Assembly (NCBI RefSeq): GCF_040656415.1
Contig: NZ_JBFAMC010000004.1
Span: 310,001-374,000 of the forward strand
Length of the DNA stretch: 64,000 bases
Reading direction: 5' to 3'
Source of the DNA: Rhodococcus_F sp040656415
GTDB lineage: Bacteria; Actinomycetota; Actinomycetes; Mycobacteriales; Mycobacteriaceae
How positions within the stretch are numbered: position 1 is the stretch's first letter; each line of letters opens with the position of its first letter. This document shows positions 58,567 to 64,000 of this stretch, piece after piece. Below the pieces are notes generated by a model that worked only from the letters and a program-made list of their open reading frames with translations, was not told where the DNA came from and searched no databases. The translations under genes and the position numbers were made by a program.

Positions 58567-59214
58567 ATGGCGAGCCCGCGAACCGCGCATCCGGCGCCGG
58601 CTACAGCACGGGGTGTGCGCACCCGTGACCGACTCGTCGCGGCAGCCCGCGTGGTTTTCGAGCGCGTGGGCTATCTCGATGCACGCCTCGTCGACATCAG
58701 TAAGGAGGCCGGACTCTCTACCGGTTCGTTCTACACATACTTCCCCAACAAGAAGGAAGTATTTGCGGCCGTCGCCGAGATGACGCAGAACGATCTTCTG
58801 CACCCGGGTATGGAGCGGGTGGCGGACGAGGGTGACGTTCACGCGGTCGTGGAGGCGAGTATTCGTGCCTACCTGCATGCGTGCCACCGGAACGCGCGAC
58901 TGCTGGCCGTGCTGGAGCAGGTTGCGCACGTCGACCCTGACTTCCGTGAGCTGACCCGCCAACGGGACGAGGAGTTCTTCCGTCGTAACGCGCGGTCGAT
59001 CGCCGACCTACAGGCCCGTGGTCTCGCAGACGCGTCTCTGGACCCGATGCTGACGTCGAAAGCGTTGTCCGCGATGGTCGGAAGGGTGGCCTACGGCTAC
59101 TTCATCGGACCGGTGACCGAACAGGATTCGGTCACGATGGATCAGCTGGCCGCCGGTCTGGCACGCATGTGGACCAACGCACTGCGGATTCCGGACCGCG
59201 CCCGAGGCCGATAG
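58567..59214 (+). CDS. TetR/AcrR family regulator
   Basis: TetR-type repressor of about 215 residues: TRDRLVAAARVVFERVGYLDARLVDISKEAGLSTGSFYTYFPNKKEVFAAVAEMT is a classic TetR helix-turn-helix (STGSFYTYFPNK), followed by an effector domain with LLAVLEQVAHVDPDFRELTRQRDEEFFRRN. ATG 58567 starts one base after the hydrolase stop; TTG 58552 is an alternative. Near-identical 16-bp motifs before the hydrolase and the MFS gene suggest that it controls both. Confidence 0.88.
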   Translation: MASPRTAHPAPATARGVRTRDRLVAAARVVFERVGYLDARLVDISKEAGLSTGSFYTYFPNKKEVFAAVAEMTQNDLLHPGMERVADEGDVHAVVEASIRAYLHACHRNARLLAVLEQVAHVDPDFRELTRQRDEEFFRRNARSIADLQARGLADASLDPMLTSKALSAMVGRVAYGYFIGPVTEQDSVTMDQLAAGLARMWTNALRIPDRARGR

Positions 59215-59398
59215 ACGTCGGGAGCGTACATAACTCCCGGTATGTTCGGCGAACTTCGCCAGCGTACGGGCATTACTCGTCAGTAGGCGAGTTTCGTTGG
59301 CGCGGGGAAGATTTCACGATTCGTCTCAAACTCCCGAATTCCGACATTGTTATTGACATCACATCGCCGTTCGAACACACTGGTCGAACATTCACTGA

Positions 59399-59414
59399 GT
59401 TGAAGTTGGCGTCA
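59399..59414. promoter_or_regulatory. Candidate TetR operator upstream of the MFS gene
   Basis: GTTGAAGTTGGCGTCA, reverse complement TGACGCCAACTTCAAC, pairs with the site at 57497. It lies 53 bp before the MFS start, in the 253-bp gap after the TetR gene; nothing else is seen in this gap. Confidence 0.5.
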
Positions 59415-59467
59415 GGTTCTAAAACGTCGTGCAAGTCCGTACGTAGACCTACTCGAGGAGTGATCGG

Positions 59468-60832
59468 ATGACTACATCTGCGGTGCAGCCGGGCACCGAC
59501 GCGGAAGCGCAACGCAAGCGCAGGCATCGAAAACTCCTGGCAGCGGGACTCTTCGGTAGCTCGATCGAGTGGTACGACTTCTTCCTCTACGGCACCGCCG
59601 CTGCCCTCGTCTTTCCCCAAGTCTTCTTTCCCGAGCAATCGCCGCTCATGGCCACCCTTCTCTCGTTCAGCACGTTCTGGGCGGGCTTCGTCGCCCGACC
59701 GATCGGCGGAATCGTGGCGGGGCATTACGGCGACAAGTACGGCCGCAAGCCGGCCGTGGTCGTCAGCCTCCTGGCCATGGGTCTCGCGACGTTCCTCATC
59801 GGCTTGCTTCCTGGTGCGGCAACGATCGGCGTTGCTGCGCCGATCATCCTGGTCCTCCTCCGGTTCGTTCAAGGTCTCGCCTGCGGCGGCCAGTGGGGCG
59901 GAATCGTCCTCTTGCTTACCGAGTCGTCAGGTCCGAAGCGCCGTGGGTTCTCCGGGACATTCGGGCAAATGGGTGTGCCGTTCGGCGTCGTGCTCGGGAA
60001 TGCGGTGCTACTCGGTGCCACCGGGGCACTGTCGAACGAGGCCTTCCTCAGCTGGGGCTGGCGAGTCCCCTTCTTGGCGAGCGCGCTCCTGTTCCCGATC
60101 GTGCTCTACATCCACAACAAGGTCGAGGACACCCCTGAGTTCCGTGAACTCCAGGAAGAGGCGAAGAAGAAGGCGGAGGCCGTTGTCAACGCGCCTCTGG
60201 CACAGGCGATCAGGAACCACTGGCGCACGATTCTGCTTGCATGCGGGTTGCTGGCGGCCACCAACGCACTGTTCTACATCTCCATCGCCGGTGTGCTCGC
60301 CTACGGCACAGAGGAACTGGGCATGAGTCGCAACGACATGCTCGCAGTCTCCCTGCTCAGCGCCGGGCTCACCATCGGGGTGGTGCTGTGGTCCGGGCAC
60401 ATCTCCGACAAGATCGGGCGCCGGCCCATGATCCTGATCGGCGCGGCCGCCATCGTGTTGTGGGCGTTCCCGTACTTCATGTTGGTCAATACCACCAATA
60501 TCGTGCTGTTCTTTGTCGCCGTGACCGTCGGTAGCATTTTCCAGTCCATGACATACGGGCCGGTTGCCGCGTATATCGGCGAGCTGTTCGCACCAAACGT
60601 CCGGTATTCGGGGGCGTCGATGTCGTACCAGCTCGCGGCGGTCACGGTTAGCGGTGGTACTCCGTTCATCATGACCGCGCTGATCGCCGAGACGGGAAGC
60701 ACCGTCCCCGTTTCGATCTTCATCGCACTGATGGGGCTCGTCACGCTCCTGAGCGCATGGAAGCTTCGTGAGACCAACCCCGCCGAGGTCCGCAACGATC
60801 CCACCGCAGTTCCGGGCGCGCACCTGCACTGA
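59468..60832 (+). CDS. MHS-type MFS transporter
   Basis: Metabolite:H+ symporter of 454 residues. The MHS start is plain: LFGSSIEWYDFFLYGTAAALVFPQVFFPEQSPLMATLLSFSTFWAGFVARPIGGIVAGHYGDKYGRKPAVV, where GHYGDKYGRK is the inter-helix 2-3 motif. Then come FVQGLACGGQWGGIVLLLTESSG, the mid-helix loop KVEDTPEFRELQEEAKKKA and a second GHISDKIGRRPM. Relatives carry aromatic acids, shikimate, proline or citrate. As a neighbour of the phosphotriesterase-like hydrolase under a shared motif, it probably imports that enzyme's substrate or a related compound. Confidence 0.9.
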   Translation: MTTSAVQPGTDAEAQRKRRHRKLLAAGLFGSSIEWYDFFLYGTAAALVFPQVFFPEQSPLMATLLSFSTFWAGFVARPIGGIVAGHYGDKYGRKPAVVVSLLAMGLATFLIGLLPGAATIGVAAPIILVLLRFVQGLACGGQWGGIVLLLTESSGPKRRGFSGTFGQMGVPFGVVLGNAVLLGATGALSNEAFLSWGWRVPFLASALLFPIVLYIHNKVEDTPEFRELQEEAKKKAEAVVNAPLAQAIRNHWRTILLACGLLAATNALFYISIAGVLAYGTEELGMSRNDMLAVSLLSAGLTIGVVLWSGHISDKIGRRPMILIGAAAIVLWAFPYFMLVNTTNIVLFFVAVTVGSIFQSMTYGPVAAYIGELFAPNVRYSGASMSYQLAAVTVSGGTPFIMTALIAETGSTVPVSIFIALMGLVTLLSAWKLRETNPAEVRNDPTAVPGAHLH

Positions 60833-60859
60833 CGCGTATGGATGGCAGATCCGGATGCC

Positions 60860-60891
60860 GCCCCGCCTTCGCTTGTCCGCGTAGGCGGGGC
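60860..60891. terminator. Terminator after MFS gene
   Basis: GCCCCGCCT pairs with AGGCGGGGC across a 14-base loop in the 64-bp gap between two convergent genes. No U-tract. Confidence 0.6.
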
Positions 60892-60896
60892 ATGCA

Positions 60897-61487
60897 TCAG
60901 TCGACCGTCACATTCGTGAACCGATACCAGTTGCTGCCGATGTTCTTCATTCCCAACCTGCTGAACCCGGGAGGCGAACCGTTGGGAGAGTAGACCCACC
61001 CCGGGTTCGATCGTGCCAGCGGCCCATTTCGCGCATCGTGGAAGTAGACCTCACCGGCATGAGTGGCGTAGGCATACTTGATGTCGAGACGACCGATTCT
61101 CAGGTCGGTGAGGTGCGTCCGCCCGGGTTCGGAGAGTAGATACTGAGCAACCTCTTCGAAGCCCGATCTGGACTGCTCGAACGTTGGACGACCGGTCAGC
61201 GAGGCTATTACTGCCACGGCCACCACCGTCGGGTAGGCGATGAACCACCACGTCCATCGGCGGTGCCAGGAACTCGCCAGCACGGACAACGTCAGCCATG
61301 CCCCTCCGGCCCCGATCAGCACCATTACGGCGGCGCCGATTGCGATCGGGACATTCTCGCCCGCGGGCCACAGATTCCACGACGCCACAACGAGAAGAGC
61401 AGCGGCAACCAGGGTGACTACCAATATTGCGACGTCAGGGAAAAACCTCCGTCGGCGCGACCGGAATTCTGACGCGCTCACAGACAA
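60897..61487 (-). CDS. Hypothetical membrane protein
   Basis: Product of about 196 residues: basic start (EFRSRRRRFF), three membrane helices (DVAILVVTLVAAALLVVASW, VPIAIGAAVMVLIGAGGAWL, WWFIAYPTVVAVAVIASLTG), and a C-terminal soluble domain of about 85 residues (FEEVAQYLLSEPGRTHLTDL, HAGEVYFHDARNGPLARSNP, GFSRLGMKNIGSNWYRFTNV) probably outside. Not recognised beyond this. TTG 61487 has AGGAG 5 nt upstream; GTG 61481 is the alternative. Follows the MDR gene on the same strand with a 72-nt gap. Confidence 0.65.
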   Translation of the reverse strand: MSVSASEFRSRRRRFFPDVAILVVTLVAAALLVVASWNLWPAGENVPIAIGAAVMVLIGAGGAWLTLSVLASSWHRRWTWWFIAYPTVVAVAVIASLTGRPTFEQSRSGFEEVAQYLLSEPGRTHLTDLRIGRLDIKYAYATHAGEVYFHDARNGPLARSNPGWVYSPNGSPPGFSRLGMKNIGSNWYRFTNVTVD

Positions 61488-61559
61488 GAGTTCTCCTATC
61501 CTTCGACACCGCGCGCGCAACTGACTGCCGCAGGGCACACCAGTTCTCACTGTTCATGG

Positions 61560-62582
61560 TTATCGATCGCTGATCTTCAGCACCAACTTTCCGGTGTTGG
61601 CACCGTCGAACAGCATCGTGAGCGTGCGGCCGAATGCCTCGACTCCTCCGGTCTCAACCTGCTCCCGCGTGACGATCGCACCGGTTCGAATCCAGTCCGA
61701 CATCGCAGCCATGCCCTCCGGGAACCGGTCGAGGTAATCGAAGACGATGAACCCCGTCATAGAAGCCCGGTTGACCAGCAGTGAGAGATATCGCGATGGG
61801 CCGGGTTGCGGGTCGGTGGCGTTGTAACCAGAGATCGCACCGCACAGCGCGACCCTCGCGTTCTTGCGAAGGTGAGCGAGAGCAGCGTCGAGGATTTCGC
61901 CGCCGACGTTGTCGAAGTAGAGGTCTATGCCGTCCGGTGCAGCGGCATGTAGGGCCTTGACGACTGATTCGGACTTGTAGTCGATCGCGGCGTCGAAACC
62001 CAGTTCGTTTGTGAGCCAGGCGCACTTCTCTCGGCCGCCGGCGATACCGATGACCCTAGCGCCCTTCAGCTTCGCGATCTGCCCGGCGATGCTCCCGACC
62101 GCTCCCGCTGCACCCGAGATGAGCACGGTGTCGCCCTTCTCGAGCTTGCCCACGTCGGTGAGACCGAAATACGCTGTCATGCCCGGAAATCCAAGCGCGC
62201 CGAGCCATGTTGGTGCAGGTGCCAGCGAATCGTCCGCGACGACTACGTCGCGGCCGTCGGACAGAGCGAATTCCTGCACCCCGAAGGGTCCGGTGACGAG
62301 CGTACCGACGGGGAATGCTGCGTTCTCCGACGTGATCACCCGGCCGACGGCGTGTGTGCGCATGACCTCGCCGATCTGGACCGGCCGTACATACGACTTC
62401 ACGTCGTTGAGCCATCCACGCATCGCGGGGTCGAGCGACACGTAGTCAACTTGCACGATGAACTCGCCGGCCGAGGGTTGGGGTATCGGTTCGGACGTGA
62501 TTTCCCAGGTGGAGTCGTCGGGTCGTCCAATCGGACGCTTGGACAGTCGGACCTGGCTGTTTGTGGATGCCAATGTGTTCAC
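61560..62582 (-). CDS. MDR family NADP-dependent oxidoreductase (CurA-like)
   Basis: Zinc-free medium-chain reductase of 340 residues, resembling curcumin/prostaglandin reductases that saturate enone double bonds with NADPH. It shows VQVDYVSLDPAMRGWLNDVKSYVRPVQIGEVMR, FPGMTAYFGLTDVGKLEKGDTVLISGAAGAVGSIAGQIAKLKGARVIGIAGG (GAAGAVGS Rossmann motif) and DGIDLYFDNVGGEILDAALAHLRKNARVALCGAIS, all typical of that group. The final four bases of the acyl-CoA ligase gene overlap its start (ATGA). Confidence 0.92.
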   Translation of the reverse strand: MNTLASTNSQVRLSKRPIGRPDDSTWEITSEPIPQPSAGEFIVQVDYVSLDPAMRGWLNDVKSYVRPVQIGEVMRTHAVGRVITSENAAFPVGTLVTGPFGVQEFALSDGRDVVVADDSLAPAPTWLGALGFPGMTAYFGLTDVGKLEKGDTVLISGAAGAVGSIAGQIAKLKGARVIGIAGGREKCAWLTNELGFDAAIDYKSESVVKALHAAAPDGIDLYFDNVGGEILDAALAHLRKNARVALCGAISGYNATDPQPGPSRYLSLLVNRASMTGFIVFDYLDRFPEGMAAMSDWIRTGAIVTREQVETGGVEAFGRTLTMLFDGANTGKLVLKISDR

Positions 62583-64000
62583 CTCTCGGGTACTTCGGTG
62601 GGCAGCGTGTCTCTGCGCAGTGCCGCCCTGTCGATCGAGCGTTTGAGGATCTTGCCCGTGGATCCCTTCGGTAGGGTGTCGACGATCGACACGATCCGGG
62701 GAACCTTGTACGCGGACAGCTTTTCCCGCGCCCAGCTGACCAATTCGGCGCTGTCGAATTCCGCGCCGGGGACGGTGGCCACCACGGCGGCTACCTCTTC
62801 TCCGTAGTAGTCGTCCGGCACGCCGACCACCGCGGCCTCGACGATCTTGGGGTGCGCGTAGAGGACTTCTTCGACTTCGCTCGGGTACACGTTGTAGCCG
62901 CCGCGGATGATGAGATCCTTCACTCGGTCGACGATGCGCAGGTTTCCGTCCGCGTCGGTCTCACCGAGGTCCCCGGTACGCAACCAACCGTCCGCCGACA
63001 GGACCTCGGCGGTGTCGGACGGCCGGTTCCAGTAGCCCTTCATAACGGTCGCACCCCTCACGAACACCTCACCGACGGTGCCGGGCGGGCAGATGAGACC
63101 GTCGTGGTCCATTACGGCGACCTCTGTGCGTGGTACAGCGCGTCCCGTGTAGCCGATCTTGCCACCGTGGTCGATGTCGTCGAACGTGCCGAAGGCGGTG
63201 GTTTCGGTGAGCCCGTACCCCTCGAGGATCGTGCAGCCGAATCGCGATTCGAACTCGCGCGCCACCTTGCCGGGCAAGGACGCGCCCCCGGAGATTGCGA
63301 TGCGCAGGCTCGCAAAGTCCTGCGAGTCCGCGCCGTCCGCGGCATGCAGCATCGCATTCCACATCGTCGGCACGCCGGCCATGATCGTGAGACGATCACG
63401 TCGCAGCATGTCGAGCATCGCTGTCGGATCGAAGCGGGCGAGCAGCGATAACGACCCGCCGCCGGTGAACGTGGCCATCATGACCGAAGCCTGGCCGAAC
63501 ACGTGGAAGAGGGGAAGTCCGGTGCCGGTTCGGTCCTGGTTAGAGCCGCGACTGCACTCGATCCCGATCTCGCCGCCCGACAACAGGTTTCCTACGGTGA
63601 GCTCCGCACCTTTCGGCCGTCCGGTCGTACCGGACGTGTAGAGGATGGCGGCGGTATCGCCAAGTTCTCGGTTGGAAACAGCTCCCGGCGCATTGCCCGC
63701 GGTCGGGGCGTCCCGAGTCAGTGCCCAAACAGGGATGTCCAGTGCTGTGGCGGCATCACCGACCGCAGGTCCGAGTTCGTGCCAGACGATGGCAAGCGAG
63801 ACGCCGGCATCGGTGAGGACGTACTCCGTCTCGGGTCCGGTGGACATCGTGTTCACCGGGACCGCGACGCAGCCCGCAGCCTGGATTCCCATGTATGCGA
63901 TTACGAACTCGGGAACCGAAGGCGCGGCGAGGAGGACCCGGTCACCGGCGCAGAGGCCAGCATCGGCGAGGGCGCCGGCGTAGCGGACGGCCGCGGTGAG
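62579..64000 (-). CDS. Acyl-CoA ligase (AMP-forming), 5' end outside window
   Basis: Long-chain-type acyl-CoA synthetase; the frame is open to the window edge, so the start is missing. The visible 473 residues include LTAAVRYAGALADAGLCAGDRVLLAA, the P-loop DTAAILYTSGTTGRPKGAEL, LPLFHVFGQASVMMATFTGG, the adenylate region LEGYGLTETTAFGTFDD, the hinge RTGDLGETDADGNLRIVDRVKDLIIRGGYNVYPSEVEEVLYAH and the catalytic lysine in PKGSTGKILKRSI. ATGA overlap with the MDR oxidoreductase suggests a small operon. Substrate unknown. Confidence 0.92.
   Translation of the reverse strand, partial: LTAAVRYAGALADAGLCAGDRVLLAAPSVPEFVIAYMGIQAAGCVAVPVNTMSTGPETEYVLTDAGVSLAIVWHELGPAVGDAATALDIPVWALTRDAPTAGNAPGAVSNRELGDTAAILYTSGTTGRPKGAELTVGNLLSGGEIGIECSRGSNQDRTGTGLPLFHVFGQASVMMATFTGGGSLSLLARFDPTAMLDMLRRDRLTIMAGVPTMWNAMLHAADGADSQDFASLRIAISGGASLPGKVAREFESRFGCTILEGYGLTETTAFGTFDDIDHGGKIGYTGRAVPRTEVAVMDHDGLICPPGTVGEVFVRGATVMKGYWNRPSDTAEVLSADGWLRTGDLGETDADGNLRIVDRVKDLIIRGGYNVYPSEVEEVLYAHPKIVEAAVVGVPDDYYGEEVAAVVATVPGAEFDSAELVSWAREKLSAYKVPRIVSIVDTLPKGSTGKILKRSIDRAALRRDTLPTEVPER

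Noticed and set aside
1..64000. tRNA, rRNA, CRISPR arrays, transposases, integrases, phage genes
   Set aside because: Looked for on both strands by eye; none supported. A program such as tRNAscan or a repeat finder would be needed to exclude them fully.

Overview
The window looks like a high-GC actinobacterium of the Rhodococcus/Nocardiaceae type. Supporting signs are a mycothiol-dependent isomerase-like protein, split proton-translocating transhydrogenase genes, a DasR-type GntR regulator with GlcNAc PTS genes, UPF0182, many acyl-CoA enzymes, and two boxes that fit the operator of the steroid regulator KstR. Gene density is high, starts are often GTG, and ATGA/GTGA stop-start overlaps are common. 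I see no rRNA, tRNA, CRISPR array, phage or insertion sequence.

Layout. 1-2.6 kb: thiamine-precursor salvage operon (TenA, substrate-binding lipoprotein, truncated permease) under a TPP riboswitch. 2.7-7.3 kb: acetyltransferase, DUF1116 protein, urea transporter and FAD-linked oxidase, all on the minus strand. 7.7-11.8 kb: small unknown protein, peptidase E, mycothiol-type protein, acyl-CoA synthetase, DUF488. 11.8-14.9 kb: CRP-type box and pntAA-pntAB-pntB. 14.9-20.9 kb: membrane protein, MFS transporter and a branched-chain 2-oxoacid dehydrogenase operon (E1a, E1b, E2) divergent from an Lrp-type regulator. 21-31.7 kb: mixed housekeeping and membrane genes, including a gene-poor stretch (26.7-28 kb) with two probable tiny peptides. 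31.9-35.9 kb: DoxD-like membrane protein, acyl-CoA dehydrogenase-like flavoprotein, cytosolic PhnD-like protein and a radical SAM enzyme with a TusA-like N-terminus; this set is unfamiliar to me. 36-41.7 kb: GlcNAc uptake and catabolism (GntR, EIIA, EIIB, EIIC, NagA, NagB) plus CutC. 41.8-47.3 kb: valine catabolism from isobutyryl-CoA to propionyl-CoA. 47.3-48.8 kb: MarR regulator and alpha/beta hydrolase. 48.8-57.4 kb: a sulfation locus. 57.5-60.8 kb: phosphotriesterase-like hydrolase, TetR, MFS transporter. 60.9-64 kb: membrane protein, MDR oxidoreductase, truncated acyl-CoA ligase.

The most striking region is 48.8-57.4 kb. A sulfotransferase / SDR / DUF1214 operon lies back to back with an IclR-family regulator gene, followed by cysD, cysNC (PAPS synthesis) and a CysQ-type PAP phosphatase fused to an extra NTF2-like domain, then a limonene/cholesterol-epoxide-hydrolase-like protein. 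The promoters of the DUF1214 operon and of cysD share one layout: a KstR-type box (TnnAACnnGTTnnA), a 31-32 bp gap, then a 16-bp inverted repeat GGTnCAAATATnGACC or its mirror, which is a candidate site for the IclR protein. The locus therefore seems to make PAPS, use it, and clear PAP, as one steroid-responsive unit. The substrate is not evident from sequence.

The second unusual region is the 31.9-35.9 kb set, where a sulfur-carrier fold without its usual cysteine is joined to a radical SAM domain, translationally coupled to a PhnD-like protein that has no export signal.
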